A stretch of 64,000 nucleotides of DNA from Leptospira ryugenii (GCF_003114855.1 NZ_BFBB01000002.1:124001-188000); one strand, 5' to 3'. Positions 10,374-23,101 are shown, numbered from the stretch's first letter. Notes: a model not told the origin generated them from the letters alone. Numbers and translations: made by a program.

Positions 10374-11564
10374 TTATCCCTCTTCTTTGGCGATCAAACA
10401 GGCAACACCTGGTAGAGTTTTGCCTTCTAAAAATTCTAAGGAGGCACCGCCACCCGTTGATATGTGAGTGATCTTATCAGCAACACCTGCTTTATTGATG
10501 GCAGCAATCGAGTCGCCTCCACCTACAACGGACTTAGCCTTTGATTTGCTGATGGCCTTTGCAACTTCAATCGTGCCTTTTGCAAATTTATCCATTTCAA
10601 ACACACCCATGGGACCGTTCCAAAGGATAGTCTTTGCGTTTTTGATGACTTTTGCATAGGAATCAATGGTTTTGGGTCCAATGTCCATTCCCATCCATCC
10701 ATCCAAAATCCCCATCTTGTCTACAGTCTTTGATTTTGCATTTGCGTCAAACTGGTCAGCAATGATATGGTCCACAGGTATTTGTAAGTCAATGCCTTGC
10801 ACACCTGCTCGGTCTATGATTTGGAATGCTTCACTTTCAAAATCCTTTTCGAAAAGGGATTTTCCAATGGGGACAGCCCGAGATCTTAAAAATGTGTAAG
10901 CCATGCCACCGCCAATGAGTAGGTGGTCAACTTTATCGATGAGATTTTTTAGGATGGCAATCTTCGAAGACACTTTTGAGCCACCAATGATAGCGACAAA
11001 TGGTCGCTCTGGTCTCATCACAAGACCACCTAACATTTCGATCTCTTTTCTCATAAGAAGTCCGGCAAAAGCCGGAAGAATGTGTGCAATCCCTTCTGTG
11101 GAAGCATGCGCTCTATGAGCAGCACCAAAGGCATCATTTATGTAAACATCTGCAAGCTCCGCAAGTTGTTTACAAAAGCTTTTTTCGTTTTCCTCTTCTT
11201 CTTTGTGGAATCGAAGGTTTTCAATGAGTAAAATTTCGCCTTCCGCCAAAGCTTTGCTAGCCGAGACAACCTCGGAACCAACGACCTTTTCAATGAAACT
11301 AACTTTCGCTTTTGTGAGTTTTTGGAAGGCTTCGTATACAGGTTTCATACTGTATTTGGGCTCTGGTCCCCCTTTCGGTCTGCCTAAATGGCTCCCAATC
11401 ACGAGTTTCGCTCCTTTTGAGAGCAAAAGGTCTATTGTTGGTAAGGTTTTTTCGATACGAGTTGTATCGGTTACTTTTCCGTCTTCTACGGGGACATTGA
11501 AGTCCACGCGTAGAAAGATGCGTTTGCCATGAAAGTTTTGGTCTTCAATCCGAGGAAGTTTCAT
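10374..11564 (-). CDS. pgk: phosphoglycerate kinase
   Basis: Transfers phosphate between 1,3-bisphosphoglycerate and ADP. Full length at 396 residues. Family signatures include RVDFNVP near residue 19, GSHLGRPKG near 57, NDAFGAAHR near 160, the hinge-region NGPMGVFE near 315, and the nucleotide-binding GGGDS near 350. It lies one to two bases from both gap and tpiA in a compact glycolytic operon. Confidence 0.97.
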   Translation of the reverse strand: MKLPRIEDQNFHGKRIFLRVDFNVPVEDGKVTDTTRIEKTLPTIDLLLSKGAKLVIGSHLGRPKGGPEPKYSMKPVYEAFQKLTKAKVSFIEKVVGSEVVSASKALAEGEILLIENLRFHKEEEENEKSFCKQLAELADVYINDAFGAAHRAHASTEGIAHILPAFAGLLMRKEIEMLGGLVMRPERPFVAIIGGSKVSSKIAILKNLIDKVDHLLIGGGMAYTFLRSRAVPIGKSLFEKDFESEAFQIIDRAGVQGIDLQIPVDHIIADQFDANAKSKTVDKMGILDGWMGMDIGPKTIDSYAKVIKNAKTILWNGPMGVFEMDKFAKGTIEVAKAISKSKAKSVVGGGDSIAAINKAGVADKITHISTGGGASLEFLEGKTLPGVACLIAKEEG

Positions 11565-11565
11565 C

Positions 11566-12582
<1,017 letters not shown>

Positions 12583-12655
12583 CTAAAGGTCAATTCTAGA
12601 GGTTTTTCTGTATTGTATTTACAAAGTCTAGGAAGGAAGCCCTCTGTCACTCACT

Positions 12656-13537
12656 TTACGACAAAGCCGACTTGGGCACTTTCGATAGGGAGGCAAAGTC
12701 CTCCTCCGAGAGCCCCAGATCCATAGCTTTTTGGAAAATGCTTTCTAATCCCTCGGAAAGGGGTAGGGAAAGCCTTTCTTCGGAAGCAAGGTGCAAAGCA
12801 TGTTCCACATCCTTGTGCATATTTTTAAGGGAGAAATGAGGCTCGAAATCCCCACTTTGGATTTGAGAAAATTTAAATTGGAATAGGGCTGAGTGGGCAG
12901 CGGATTGGCTGAGAATCGTTTGGTAGGTAGGCCAGCTAATCCCGGCATGTTTTGCCAGCTCCCATCCTTCTAGATACACTTGTAAGAGGCCAGCTTGTGT
13001 GAGGTTCAATGCTAACTTTGCTTTTTGTCCAAAGCCTACAGGACCACAATGTACGACTGCCTTGGATGTGTTTTTGTAAAAAAAAGAAAGATCATTGATC
13101 TGCTTCTCTTCACCACCAAACATAAATAAAATCTGTCCATCTCTGGCGGCAAGTTTACTTCCCGTCATTGGCGAGTCAGCGAATTCAATGTTTTGTTTGT
13201 TTGCTTCATCAAACATACGTTTTGTGATTTCGGGAGAACTTGTCCCTGTATCTAAAATGAATTTTGGAGATTTTTGGAGTGAATGTAAAAAATGTTCCCA
13301 AACAACTTCATCCCTTGTCAGACAAAGTATAGAAAGGTCAGAATGCATTGGCAAATCTGCCCATTCATTGCTTATCTTTAGGTTTGGGTGCTCGTTCCAC
13401 TGCCCGATTGGTTCTTTGGAACGACGCAGCTTTTCTGGGTTTCTCGCAAAGACATATACTTTGTGTCCTGCTTGCAAACTTCGGTAAGCCATGCCTTGTC
13501 CCATGATCCCACCGCCGATGATACAGATTTCTTTCAT
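12656..13537 (-). CDS. NAD(P)-dependent beta-hydroxyacid dehydrogenase family protein
   Basis: Member of the 3-hydroxyisobutyrate/6-phosphogluconate dehydrogenase family, 293 residues. The N-terminal Rossmann fold shows GGGIMGQGMA at about 8-17. The substrate-binding signature is near 120 (FADSPMTGSKLAARDG), and the conserved catalytic lysine lies in GFGQKAKLALN near 170. Members reduce or oxidise short beta-hydroxyacids, glyoxylate or succinic semialdehyde; the substrate cannot be told from sequence alone. It is upstream of gap on the same strand but separated by 118 bases from the gap start region, so it may have its own transcript. Confidence 0.85.
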   Translation of the reverse strand: MKEICIIGGGIMGQGMAYRSLQAGHKVYVFARNPEKLRRSKEPIGQWNEHPNLKISNEWADLPMHSDLSILCLTRDEVVWEHFLHSLQKSPKFILDTGTSSPEITKRMFDEANKQNIEFADSPMTGSKLAARDGQILFMFGGEEKQINDLSFFYKNTSKAVVHCGPVGFGQKAKLALNLTQAGLLQVYLEGWELAKHAGISWPTYQTILSQSAAHSALFQFKFSQIQSGDFEPHFSLKNMHKDVEHALHLASEERLSLPLSEGLESIFQKAMDLGLSEEDFASLSKVPKSALS

Positions 13538-13589
13538 ACATTTGTGATGGAGTCTTTAGGCAAAAAGGAAAGCGAATAATGATTCCAGT

Positions 13590-15152
13590 ATGGAAATTCA
13601 TTCGAATTTTATCTGTCCAAGAGTTGTTTTGATGGGCTGGGCCTTAGGAAAAGTAGTTGGAGGGATGAGTGAAAACAAAAGAGAGTGTTTACACCATCGT
13701 ATGGCTCATTCCTTCGCAGCGCTTCGGGATCTCTTTTCCATTTCGGAATTTAGGAGCCCACAGAAAGAGGCCATAGACCATTGTTTGGCAAAAAAATCGA
13801 GTTTAGTCCTCATGCCAACGGGTTCGGGAAAATCCCTTTGTTTCCAAATCCCTGCCTTTATGAACCCAGGTTTAAGCATTGTTGTGAGCCCTCTCATTGC
13901 ACTGATGGTAGACCAAGTCTACTCTTTACAGAAACGAAATTTAGAGGCAGATGCCTTACATAGTGCACAGACCTCAGAGGAGAGGAACAAAGTAAACCGC
14001 AGACTGGCAGACAGAAAAATGCAACTTCTCTATGTGAGCCCTGAACGGTTTCGAAAAAAAGAATTTTGGGATCTCCTCGGGGACACAAAGGTAAACTTCT
14101 TTTTCATAGACGAAGCTCATTGTATGAGCCAGTGGGGTCACGACTTTCGGCCCGACTATGCAAAGTTAGGAGAAGTGCGGATTCGGTTGGGCAATCCTCC
14201 TATGATGGCTTTGACAGCAACTGCAAGTCCTGTCGTGCAATCAGAAATCAAAGAGCTACTTGGTTGGAACCCAATGGAGGACCTTGTTTTCGACGGAGGT
14301 ATTGAACGTAACAATTTAACTTTGAGAGTAAGGTCATTTGTTGATCCGAGACAAAAAGAAAATTATTTACTTAAGGTATTAGAGAAGCAGGTCAATGGAC
14401 CGACCATAGTTTACTTTAATTTGATTGAATCTCTAGAGTCTTTTTCCAACATCCTAAAATCCAATGCGATGCCACATGCAACATATCATGGGAAAAAACA
14501 AGCACATGAAAAACAGAGTGTACAGAAAAGATTCCAGAGCCAAGAAATTTCCCTCCTATTGGCAACCAATGCATTTGGAATGGGGATTGACCTTCCCAAT
14601 ATAAGGAGAGTTATCCATGCAGAAATGCCTCTGCAATTGGAGTCTTATTTCCAGGAAGTAGGTAGGGCGGGTCGAGATGGTTTAGTATCTGAATGTATTT
14701 TATGTTATACGGAGTCAGACTTGGCTGTTCTTTTAGATTTTGTAGAATGGCAAAATCCAAACCTCAAAATGATGAAACGAGTCTATTCACTCCTAGAAAC
14801 CAAAAAAGAAGAGCTTCCCTCCTATACATATAAAGACATACAAAAGTTGGTTGGACTGAGAGGAGACCATAGATTGCAAACCGTATTAAATCTTTTGCTT
14901 CATTATGGGTTTATAGAAGGAAGTTTGGAAAGAGGCAATCTTTGTTTAGTCCAAGAATTTGATGTCTCCCACTTTCGTCCCGAGGTATTTGAGCAAAAAA
15001 AGGAAAGGGCTTTGTGGCGGCTACAACAAATGCTCCTCTATGTCAAAACAGAACACTGTCGTCTACAAAGTATATACCAGTACTTTGGCAAGGAAAGTGA
15101 GCCCTGTGGTCTTTGTGACGTTTGTAAAAAAAATACAGAAAAAAAGGATTAG
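13590..15152 (+). CDS. recQ: RecQ-family ATP-dependent DNA helicase (short form)
   Basis: Superfamily 2 helicase. The motor has Walker A MPTGSGKSLCFQ, the DEAH box in IDEAHCMSQWGHDFRP, ATNAFGMGID and the arginine-finger motif QEVGRAGRDG. The C-terminal zinc-binding region (CRLQSIYQYFG, then CGLCDVC) is typical of RecQ. There is no HRDC domain after the zinc region, so this is a short RecQ at up to 520 residues. The start is unsure: possible ATGs at 13590, 13632, 13665 and 13701 precede the helicase core, and only the one at 13665 is next to a purine-rich GGAGGG. It is divergent from the dehydrogenase gene. Confidence 0.9.
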   Translation: MEIHSNFICPRVVLMGWALGKVVGGMSENKRECLHHRMAHSFAALRDLFSISEFRSPQKEAIDHCLAKKSSLVLMPTGSGKSLCFQIPAFMNPGLSIVVSPLIALMVDQVYSLQKRNLEADALHSAQTSEERNKVNRRLADRKMQLLYVSPERFRKKEFWDLLGDTKVNFFFIDEAHCMSQWGHDFRPDYAKLGEVRIRLGNPPMMALTATASPVVQSEIKELLGWNPMEDLVFDGGIERNNLTLRVRSFVDPRQKENYLLKVLEKQVNGPTIVYFNLIESLESFSNILKSNAMPHATYHGKKQAHEKQSVQKRFQSQEISLLLATNAFGMGIDLPNIRRVIHAEMPLQLESYFQEVGRAGRDGLVSECILCYTESDLAVLLDFVEWQNPNLKMMKRVYSLLETKKEELPSYTYKDIQKLVGLRGDHRLQTVLNLLLHYGFIEGSLERGNLCLVQEFDVSHFRPEVFEQKKERALWRLQQMLLYVKTEHCRLQSIYQYFGKESEPCGLCDVCKKNTEKKD

Positions 15153-15159
15153 CTTCGGA

Positions 15160-15690
15160 TCACCAAACCTTTCCTACAATCAAATCCTCGGAAATAGTTC
15201 CAATGTCTCTAGAATCTACCCCAATCTCCCGATTGTCTGCCAATACAAATACATGACGAGCGGGAACGAACACTTTGTCCATATGATCTGTATCACTTTT
15301 TCCTTTTGGTAAAATTGGCAGGTTTGTTTCCTTGGGCTCCGGAAAGAGACTAGGATTTACTAATTCGCCATTGCGAAATGCTTTTCTATTTTGGATTTCA
15401 ATGGCATCAGAGCCTTTTCCAAGAATCCGAGCTAGGATAAACTGACGGGAGTCCTTTGGAGAACGTATGAGAACCACATCACCCACAAGAAGATTTTTTT
15501 TCCGAAAGATGCGATTGATATAAACTGTGTCATCTTTTGCAAATGTTGGTGCCATAAAATCATTGGTAATCTTTAAGGGTGTAAACACATATAACTTTAC
15601 AAGTTGGATAAGGATAAGAGATACACCAAGTGGGATTCCAATCTGAAAGGCTCTATCTTTCCAACTGATTTTCTGTTTGGATCTAGACAT
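15160..15690 (-). CDS. lepB: signal peptidase I homologue lacking both catalytic residues
   Basis: S26-family protein of 176 residues with one N-terminal membrane segment (about 16-36). The family boxes are recognisable: [15 protein letters not shown] (box B), [10 protein letters not shown] (box C), [16 protein letters not shown] (box D) and [16 protein letters not shown] (box E). The catalytic serine of the usual SM(x)PT is replaced by phenylalanine at residue 45 (codon 15556-15558), and the general-base lysine of the usual KR(V/I) by alanine at residue 87 (codon 15430-15432). It is therefore probably not an active signal peptidase. The start overlaps the stop of the chemoreceptor gene by eight bases, so the two are coupled. 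Confidence 0.85.
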   Translation of the reverse strand: MSRSKQKISWKDRAFQIGIPLGVSLILIQLVKLYVFTPLKITNDFMAPTFAKDDTVYINRIFRKKNLLVGDVVLIRSPKDSRQFILARILGKGSDAIEIQNRKAFRNGELVNPSLFPEPKETNLPILPKGKSDTDHMDKVFVPARHVFVLADNREIGVDSRDIGTISEDLIVGKVW

Positions 15691-18208
15691 GGAAGTAATT
15701 GATTTCCTTCTTTAGATTTTCGGCAAGATAATTCATGGACTGAGCGTTCTCTTTTACCCCTTCACTTGACATCGCAGTATTTTGGGCATGGTTATTGATT
15801 TCGGCAATGGATCGGTTGATTTCTAACATGGCTGTTTTTTGTTCTTCCGTAGCCTCTTTGATCATATCTGAAAGTTCTTGGATGACTTTCACACCTTCAT
15901 TAACTTCTTGGTTTGTATCGATTTGCCTTTGCACTATGCCCCTCATATTTTGGGTCATTTGGTAGATCTGGTTCACACCTGAAATCGTTTTGGATAAAGT
16001 GTCTATGGAATGGTCGATCTTTTCTTGGCCAACATTGATTTCCTTCTCGTTTTGCTCAATGAGTGATTCTATGTCTTCGATAGACCTGGCTGTTTTGTCA
16101 GCCAGTTTTGAAATTTCATCGGCTACTACGGCAAATCCTCTTCCGCTTGCACCCGCCCGTGCTGCCTCTATCGCAGCATTTAGCGCAAGTAAGTTGATTT
16201 GCTCGGATATAGTATGGATGATTTCAATAACTGAACTCATTTCACCAGAAGACTCTGAAATTTTATCCATAGATCGTTTCATTTCTTTCAGAGAAGCTTC
16301 ACCTAATTTGGATTCATCGGTTATTTCTCTGACTTTTGTATCTGCTTTGGAAAAATTTTGATCAATGTCTCGGACTGCAGAATTCAATTCTTCCATCTTT
16401 CTTTGCAAGGATTGCAAAGTAGAGGATTGTGTATCGGCTCTCATGGCAATGTTTTCAACACCTGCTGTGATTTCTTCTACGGATGCTGAAATCTCTTCTG
16501 ATCCAGCTGCTTGGCTTTGCGCTGCATCGGAAAGGAGGATCATAGATTCTAAGATTTCGTTACCTGAGTTTCCTAAGGCAAGGGCACTATCCTGCGTTTG
16601 AGTGAGAATAGATTTTAATTTTTTTTGGAACTGAGAGAGAGCCTCTGCCATGATACCGATTTCATCACGGCTAGTGCTTTCAAAAGCTGTTTTTAGATTC
16701 CCGACTGCCATTTCAGAGATCCTAGTTTTCATATGTTTCAAGGGCGAAAGTTTGGATTCGATGACAAGGATTGTGATGATACCAATCACGATCAAACTAA
16801 ACAAAGAAATGATCAGAGTGCTATATAAAGTTTTGATTTGCTTTTCAAAGAGTTCTAGGATTTCAAAATGAGAATAGATATAGTAAAGAAACTCTGTATT
16901 GTGCACATAGGCATACTTTCTGGGGTGTTCATCAATGTGGATATGATAAATTTCAAAAGCTGATTCGGAACCAAACAATTGTTTTAGATATGGGTTTTCT
17001 TTGGCTGATTTGCCAATTTCAGTTTTTTGAGATGAATACAATACGGTTCCATCCTCATCTAATAAGGTAGCCGTGCCTTCGATGCCAATGTGAATATTGC
17101 TCAAGATAAACTTTCCTAGTCTTTCGATATTTAAAAATCCTCCCACAAATCCTCTGAAAGTTTCTCCTTCGTAAACAGGTAAGGTGTAAGGCGATATCAT
17201 TTCACCGGAAAGAGGAGAGACAAAGCTTTGGTGTCTTTGTGGACCAGATTTTGCAACACTGATATCTCGAATTGCAAACACATCCTGTTTGTTTGAGAAG
17301 GGATAATTTTTTGTAGAGATAAAAATCCCTTTTTCTGGGTAATAATAGAACAGGGCCTCTGTCGAAGAATGGTTGGAGTTAACGTAAATATCTTCTAAAA
17401 CTTTTTTGATATCGTTTTCATTTTTGGAGAAAATCGGTTTTGTTAATTCATTTGTTTCAAATAAACTTTTTGTCAAAGAATCCCGAAAGCTGACCAAGGT
17501 TAATCTTAAAACTGACTCAGAACCCAATGTACTTTCCTTCATACTTTGGTCGATTAAGGCGGATTCATTTTTGAAATTCAATCGATAGTTGATCACAAAG
17601 ATCAACATAATGGCAAAGAGAAACGCAACTACGGTTTGGCTTGCTAACTTTTTAGAGAGACTTTCTCGGATCATCTCTGATGAAAAATCTGCAAATATTT
17701 CCTGGAAGAGTTGGATAATATTGAATTTTTTGAAAGCGTGGTCGGCAAAAATGAAAATAAAGAGAAGTGAAATTGAATTTGCAAGCAACAATACAACAAA
17801 AATTTCACTGAGTAAAATATAGTTCAACTTTCCAGTAAAGAGAAACAAAGAAAAGGCAAATACTGAAAACCCGATCGCATAACGAAGGATAAAATCTAAG
17901 CATGTTAAGCTTGTGAAATGTTTAATCCAAAACAAGGCTTTTTTTTGGGTAGTTTCACTTACCGTCCCATTTTGGTTTCGTTCGTTTTCGTAGCGAAAGA
18001 GAGTCCCAAAACGCAAAAAAGCAAAAAGTCCTAATCCGAGTGTAACAACAAGGAAGGAGAAAAGAGCGCTAAGGAGGATAGGTAGGCCCTCTCCCTCTTT
18101 GCGATCGGTAAAGTTGTAAACATAAAGAATGATGATAGGAACCAATCCAAAAAGGTTGAAGAGTTCGACTCGCAATAAAAAATAACGAAGGAAGGAGCGA
18201 ATTTTCAT
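15683..18208 (-). CDS. methyl-accepting chemotaxis protein with Cache-like sensor domain
   Basis: Transmembrane chemoreceptor. The N-terminal part holds several hydrophobic segments (roughly the first 210 residues). It is followed by a Cache-like extracytoplasmic region (about 220-460, with a typical [13 protein letters not shown]), another membrane segment, a HAMP linker (about 485-540), and the signalling domain. The hairpin tip reads [24 protein letters not shown] in family terms, the conserved CheA/CheW-contacting motif. I prefer the ATG at 18208 (MKIRSFLRY); an in-frame ATG exists at 18235. It is divergent from uvrC, and its end overlaps the degenerate signal peptidase gene. Ligand unknown. 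Confidence 0.9.
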   Translation of the reverse strand: MKIRSFLRYFLLRVELFNLFGLVPIIILYVYNFTDRKEGEGLPILLSALFSFLVVTLGLGLFAFLRFGTLFRYENERNQNGTVSETTQKKALFWIKHFTSLTCLDFILRYAIGFSVFAFSLFLFTGKLNYILLSEIFVVLLLANSISLLFIFIFADHAFKKFNIIQLFQEIFADFSSEMIRESLSKKLASQTVVAFLFAIMLIFVINYRLNFKNESALIDQSMKESTLGSESVLRLTLVSFRDSLTKSLFETNELTKPIFSKNENDIKKVLEDIYVNSNHSSTEALFYYYPEKGIFISTKNYPFSNKQDVFAIRDISVAKSGPQRHQSFVSPLSGEMISPYTLPVYEGETFRGFVGGFLNIERLGKFILSNIHIGIEGTATLLDEDGTVLYSSQKTEIGKSAKENPYLKQLFGSESAFEIYHIHIDEHPRKYAYVHNTEFLYYIYSHFEILELFEKQIKTLYSTLIISLFSLIVIGIITILVIESKLSPLKHMKTRISEMAVGNLKTAFESTSRDEIGIMAEALSQFQKKLKSILTQTQDSALALGNSGNEILESMILLSDAAQSQAAGSEEISASVEEITAGVENIAMRADTQSSTLQSLQRKMEELNSAVRDIDQNFSKADTKVREITDESKLGEASLKEMKRSMDKISESSGEMSSVIEIIHTISEQINLLALNAAIEAARAGASGRGFAVVADEISKLADKTARSIEDIESLIEQNEKEINVGQEKIDHSIDTLSKTISGVNQIYQMTQNMRGIVQRQIDTNQEVNEGVKVIQELSDMIKEATEEQKTAMLEINRSIAEINNHAQNTAMSSEGVKENAQSMNYLAENLKKEINYFHV

Positions 18209-18284
18209 AGTCTTAGATTTTGAGATCGCTCTCATAATGCAATTTCAAAATTATGCGGAAAGGTCCTGGAGAAGGATTCGTAGA

Positions 18285-20156
18285 ATGAGTCTAAATCATA
18301 GCCAGATGAAAGATCCCCTTGTCCTGAAAAACATCCAAGGTAAAATCAAAAACCTAGGTTCCGTTCCTGGCTGTTACCTCTGGAAAAATGAGAGGGGAGA
18401 TGTCATTTATGTTGGTAAGGCGATCAAATTGGAATCGCGGGTCAGGTCCTATTTAAACCCCCGCCACCCGGATAAAAAAACAAGAGCTCTCTATATTGAA
18501 ATCCAGGATCTAGATTGGATTGTAACCACAACCGAAGCGGAAGCTCTCATCCTGGAAGCAACACTCATAAAAAAATACAGCCCTAAGTTTAACGTAAGGC
18601 TGAAAGACGACAAACGCTACCCGTTTATTTGCGTATCCACTAGTGAAGCCTTTCCCATGGTCTTTTTAACAAGAAAGGTGAAGGACAATGGGGATGCCTA
18701 TTTTGGTCCCTTTACAGATGTTAAAGCAGCTAGAGATGCTTTAGAATTGATCCATAGAATTTTCCCTGTTCGCAAAACGAAGTTAAATTTACCTCTTCCG
18801 AAACCGCAAAGGCCTTGCCTCAATTTCCATATGCACCGCTGTTTAGGGCCTTGCCAAGGTAATGTCAGTCGAGAGGTGTATGGAGAGCTCATTTCGGAAA
18901 TTCTGAGCTTTTTGGAGGGAAAAAAGGAAGGCCTTGTCCAGAGATTAAAACAAAATATGTTGGCTGCTTCTGAAAAAATGGAGTATGAACGGGCAGGATT
19001 TCTAAAAAAGAGAATTGATCAGATTAACCAAATTAGAGAGAAGCAAACTGTTGTTAGTTTAGATGGAGGGGACGAGGATATCATTGCCTTCGCTCGTAGA
19101 GAGGATGAAGGGCAGGTCATTATCCTAGAAGTTAGGGGAGGGCGTTTGGAAGGGAAAAAATCCTTTCCGATCACTGGACTTGCTTATAGCACCGAAGAAG
19201 AAATCATCCAAGCATTCCTACGCGATTATTATTTGCGGGTAAGTACCATTCCCTCTTTGATCATTCTCCCACCTCAGGCAAAAGGCAATTACGATGCCGT
19301 TCTTTCTGCTATACAAGAACATTCGAATCTACTACCCAAGCTTAAATTTCCAGAAGCAGGACAGAAGAGGTCACTCCTTCGCCTAGCTGAGAAAAATGCC
19401 GAACTTTCACTCACGGAAAGGATCCTTGCAACCAAACTTAGAGACCAAACCAATGCCCTTAAGGAAATTCAAACTAATCTGAAACTTCCGCAATTGCCCA
19501 GAGTTATCGAATGTTATGATATCTCTCATTTCCAAGGCAGTTCACCAGTGGCAAGTGGTGTGATGTTTGTAGAAGGAAAACCCTATAAGGCTGGTTACCG
19601 TCATTATAAAATCCGTGGCTATGAGGGGATCAATGATCCAGGTATGATGCACGAAGTGATCGCTAGGAGACTCTCCCATCTCATCAATGAAGATGAGCCC
19701 TTACCAGATTTGATTGTCATTGATGGGGGCCCCACGCAATTGACAAGAGCCGCAGAAGCCGCAAATGCACTAGACCTTGGTGATCTACCTATGATTGGAC
19801 TTGCGAAAAAACGCGAAGAGATCTTTTTTCCAGGGGACAATGATCCTTATACTTTTGATATACACTCTCCTATGATGAGATTGATACGTTCTGTACGGGA
19901 TGAAGCGCACCGATTCGGGGTAAATTACCATCGATTGCTACGAAAGAAGAAAACTCTACAATCTATCTTGGATGAGATTCCCGATGTAGGCAATGTGAGA
20001 AAAAAACAGATTCTAAAATTTTTTCAGGCCAAGAAAAAAGTCCAAGATGCATCCTTAGCTGAGTTAAAATTAGTTCCAGGAATTGGGACTACTCTTGCAG
20101 AGCGAATTTTTGAAAAGATTCAGGAGATCAAAACAAAGAGCCAAATAAAAGTCTGA
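18285..20156 (+). CDS. uvrC: excinuclease ABC subunit C
   Basis: UvrC makes both incisions in nucleotide excision repair. The chosen start at 18285 has a strong GGAGAAGGA site eight bases upstream; earlier in-frame ATGs exist at 18237. Domains in order: GIY-YIG nuclease ([15 protein letters not shown]), the Cys-rich [15 protein letters not shown] segment, a UVR domain ([23 protein letters not shown]), the RNase H-like endonuclease ([19 protein letters not shown]), and paired helix-hairpin-helix motifs ([20 protein letters not shown]). About 623 residues, normal. It is divergent from the chemoreceptor. Confidence 0.96.
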   Translation: MSLNHSQMKDPLVLKNIQGKIKNLGSVPGCYLWKNERGDVIYVGKAIKLESRVRSYLNPRHPDKKTRALYIEIQDLDWIVTTTEAEALILEATLIKKYSPKFNVRLKDDKRYPFICVSTSEAFPMVFLTRKVKDNGDAYFGPFTDVKAARDALELIHRIFPVRKTKLNLPLPKPQRPCLNFHMHRCLGPCQGNVSREVYGELISEILSFLEGKKEGLVQRLKQNMLAASEKMEYERAGFLKKRIDQINQIREKQTVVSLDGGDEDIIAFARREDEGQVIILEVRGGRLEGKKSFPITGLAYSTEEEIIQAFLRDYYLRVSTIPSLIILPPQAKGNYDAVLSAIQEHSNLLPKLKFPEAGQKRSLLRLAEKNAELSLTERILATKLRDQTNALKEIQTNLKLPQLPRVIECYDISHFQGSSPVASGVMFVEGKPYKAGYRHYKIRGYEGINDPGMMHEVIARRLSHLINEDEPLPDLIVIDGGPTQLTRAAEAANALDLGDLPMIGLAKKREEIFFPGDNDPYTFDIHSPMMRLIRSVRDEAHRFGVNYHRLLRKKKTLQSILDEIPDVGNVRKKQILKFFQAKKKVQDASLAELKLVPGIGTTLAERIFEKIQEIKTKSQIKV

Positions 20157-20209
20157 ACCTCCTCTAAATTTTTAGTTACCATTTACTTGTAAGCCAACCT
20201 TTCTTTGCA

Positions 20210-23101
20210 GTGAAAGGCATTCTCCTCATCATTTTGGTTTTACTTTCTTGTCGACCGAGCTCCCAAGCAGATCTGAGTGCTTATTTGCGATTGGCAGAGT
20301 TTCCACAGGATCCGAAATTTCAATTTGAATATGGAAACATTTCCGAACCAAATGAACGCAAAGGTCGCATCCAGAGGATCTCAAACCAACAGACCTGTTT
20401 GTATTCTATGCCATCCCCATTTTTTGAATCTGAACTGGGTGGTAAGTTTAGCATCTGTTTTGTTACGACTGAAGAAGAATTCAATAGTCTTGTCTCTGCC
20501 TTTCAAAAACTAGACGGCTTAGCTACTGAGAGTAGCATAATTTCTATCCAAAATGCAAAATGGTCACTTTCCGAAATCAAACAATCCCAGTGGAAAAAAG
20601 AAATGGCAGACCGAGAGTTATTTCTTTCTTGGCAAGCACGTGAGTCTTCGCATGGACTTGTTTCCTATGAACGATATACAATTCCCAAAGCAGAGTTTTA
20701 CCAATGGCAAGACAAGCGCTGTGATCTCCTCTTCCCAAGTTATGTTCTAAATCGTTCCCAAAGTACAAACCGTTTCCTTAGATTCCAGTTTTCCTGTGCG
20801 GAAAGTTTTCCAATAGAAGAGAGGATATTGGAAATGAATTTGAAATGGTTACAAATTTGTAAGCCAGGGAACTTAGATATAACAGAAAGTTTTCGAAGCT
20901 CAGAGTCAGTCTTCTCCCGATTTCTCGAGTTTACAAACTCGACCGACGAGTTCCTCTGCCCAGGCTGGGAGGAGTTTGCCTTCCAAAAGGACCCTACGAA
21001 TACGAGCTCCTTGAGCCCTTTGGAACAAAATCTTCTGCAAAAATACTATGGATTGGTGCTACCGAAGGCGAGCCTTCTCGTAAGCGACCAAGAAAATCTC
21101 CCAGGCTTGGTCTTTTCTTTCACTTTTTTGGAACAGATCGGAAAGGGAGGGGCCTGGAAATGGGGGGATTCTCTCCTCCCGAATGCCACTTTTCATTTCA
21201 AACAAGGAAATGAGTTCTTTAGCTTTCAAAGCCAAAGCCCTGGATGTCAAACACCAATCCATCTGTTCCAAAATGAAAACCATTGCCTAAGCCCTGGTCT
21301 TTTCCAGACAAACCCTCCAAAATTTATCGATACCAAAACACCTGCATTATGTGAAGTGGGACAGATTGAACTCACTGAGTATTTTCCCGGAAGTGAAAGT
21401 CCTGTTATTTGGCCCAAATTCATCGAATTTCAAAATTTAGGGCCAGACTGCAATCTGAGCTCTCTCTATCTCCAATACCAAGGAGACTTGTTTCCGCTTT
21501 CCAGCCGCCAAAGAGAATTAAAGCGAGGAGGATTTTTTTTGGTAAGCCAAGAAGCATGGTTAGGTTGGAATCTTTTTGTCATTGAAAAACCTTTAAGCCG
21601 AAAGCGTTCCGTAGACCAAGTCCCAGAGATCAGTATCTTAGATGCGAAAGAAAAGAAGATCTGGAAAACGGAGATAGACCAGTATGTGTTATTACGTTAT
21701 AATTTAGCCCAACGTCGGTCCGCTGCCTATGATGGAAGTTTTGGTTTCTTTCCTCATCCACCGGAAGTTACCTATCCCTACCATTTCAGTCCAGGTTATT
21801 TAGCACCGATGCCTTCTCTCCTGAAGGATCTTGAGCTCTCCGAACTCTTGTTTGCTGGAACGATGGCAAATGGGGTTTCCCAACCAGAGAGGTTTTTAGA
21901 ATGGAAATCAAATCCAAATGCAGAAGGGATTTTTACTTTCTCCCTACAAGACTCAAAAGAAAAAACATTTACCTTTTACAAAGCGAAATCGGAAAGGTTT
22001 ACCGTTCTGAGAACAGAAACCGGACAATGTGTACTAAGTGATTTTATCCCCGTACCAGAATCTAGCTTTACAAACCAAAATACGCTTATCTCGGCCTATA
22101 GCCACCCCAAGAAATTGAACAAAAGAGAAATCTTTCGTTATGACACCAATCTCTATTTGGAAGGCGGATATTCTCTTTCATCCAGGATATCTCTCCACCC
22201 AGAGCCGAGTCCCTTCGGATACAGTTTTTCAGCTCCGGGAAGCTTTCCGAATGTTTGTTCACCGGGATCGGAGGGGACTCCTGGAAGAGAAAACCAAAAA
22301 CTCCCTCAATTGGTTGTTACAGAAAGAGATAGCGGCCGAGGACAGATTGCACTCGAATATTTGCTCTCAAATCCCACGAGTACGGGAAGTTTTCAATTCA
22401 CAGACCAGAGCATATATGCAGTGGCTCATCCGACCCAACAAATCTTAGGAGAGCACCTTTCCCTTAGATTTGATCCAAACCAATTACCGACTAACTTTGA
22501 TGAGAGGGGTTTGTTATTTTTACAATGGGAGGAAACTCCATACACACAAAAGAGTTTGGTTCATAAGCTTGGTTCCCTACAGATTAGAGCTGTCGCTCCC
22601 CAACCTAAAAATGCACAGAATGAATGGATTTACTTTTGCAATACTGGAGTAAGCCCCATATCTATTTTAGACTTGGTTGTCAAAGATGAAAGTGCAGAAG
22701 ACAAAATAGTTCCCTACCATGTACGCTTCCCGCAGTCCCAGGCCCCCTTTACAAATGGACAAAGCTTCCATACCAATCTTTCCGATTTACAAGCAGGCCA
22801 ATGTGCTTTCCTAGTAGACCCAGATGGTTCGTATTGGAATTTGCCTGATTTCGCAAGTCCAAATGATGCTTTTCTAACAGTCGAAACCTCACAAACCATT
22901 GGAAATGGAATTTCACTTTCCGAAACAGTCAGACTTTTTTTGAGAGAGTCCGCACAGGACATATTAGTATCTAGTTACGGATTGTATGGAACGTTTTCAG
23001 AGTTCCACATAACACTTTCTACTTCCGAATATGCAGTCCTAAAGCCAAATCGAATTGGTGGTCATATGTTTGACTATGAAATCCGAAAGATAGCGGAATG
23101 A
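20210..23101 (+). CDS. large lipoprotein with lamin-tail-like segments
   Basis: 963 residues, GTG start. The signal peptide is short and ends in a lipobox, LVLLSC with the cysteine near residue 14, so the protein should be lipidated and face the envelope or the outside. At least two segments resemble the lamin-tail domain: near residues 385-460 (QIELTEYFPGS, FIEFQNLGP, NLSSLYL, GGFFLVS) and near 790-870 (LQIRAVAPQP, WIYFCNTG, ISILDLVV). In bacteria such domains often accompany secreted or membrane-bound nucleases; that link is inference here. It overlaps the next gene by four bases. Confidence 0.7.
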   Translation: MKGILLIILVLLSCRPSSQADLSAYLRLAEFPQDPKFQFEYGNISEPNERKGRIQRISNQQTCLYSMPSPFFESELGGKFSICFVTTEEEFNSLVSAFQKLDGLATESSIISIQNAKWSLSEIKQSQWKKEMADRELFLSWQARESSHGLVSYERYTIPKAEFYQWQDKRCDLLFPSYVLNRSQSTNRFLRFQFSCAESFPIEERILEMNLKWLQICKPGNLDITESFRSSESVFSRFLEFTNSTDEFLCPGWEEFAFQKDPTNTSSLSPLEQNLLQKYYGLVLPKASLLVSDQENLPGLVFSFTFLEQIGKGGAWKWGDSLLPNATFHFKQGNEFFSFQSQSPGCQTPIHLFQNENHCLSPGLFQTNPPKFIDTKTPALCEVGQIELTEYFPGSESPVIWPKFIEFQNLGPDCNLSSLYLQYQGDLFPLSSRQRELKRGGFFLVSQEAWLGWNLFVIEKPLSRKRSVDQVPEISILDAKEKKIWKTEIDQYVLLRYNLAQRRSAAYDGSFGFFPHPPEVTYPYHFSPGYLAPMPSLLKDLELSELLFAGTMANGVSQPERFLEWKSNPNAEGIFTFSLQDSKEKTFTFYKAKSERFTVLRTETGQCVLSDFIPVPESSFTNQNTLISAYSHPKKLNKREIFRYDTNLYLEGGYSLSSRISLHPEPSPFGYSFSAPGSFPNVCSPGSEGTPGRENQKLPQLVVTERDSGRGQIALEYLLSNPTSTGSFQFTDQSIYAVAHPTQQILGEHLSLRFDPNQLPTNFDERGLLFLQWEETPYTQKSLVHKLGSLQIRAVAPQPKNAQNEWIYFCNTGVSPISILDLVVKDESAEDKIVPYHVRFPQSQAPFTNGQSFHTNLSDLQAGQCAFLVDPDGSYWNLPDFASPNDAFLTVETSQTIGNGISLSETVRLFLRESAQDILVSSYGLYGTFSEFHITLSTSEYAVLKPNRIGGHMFDYEIRKIAE

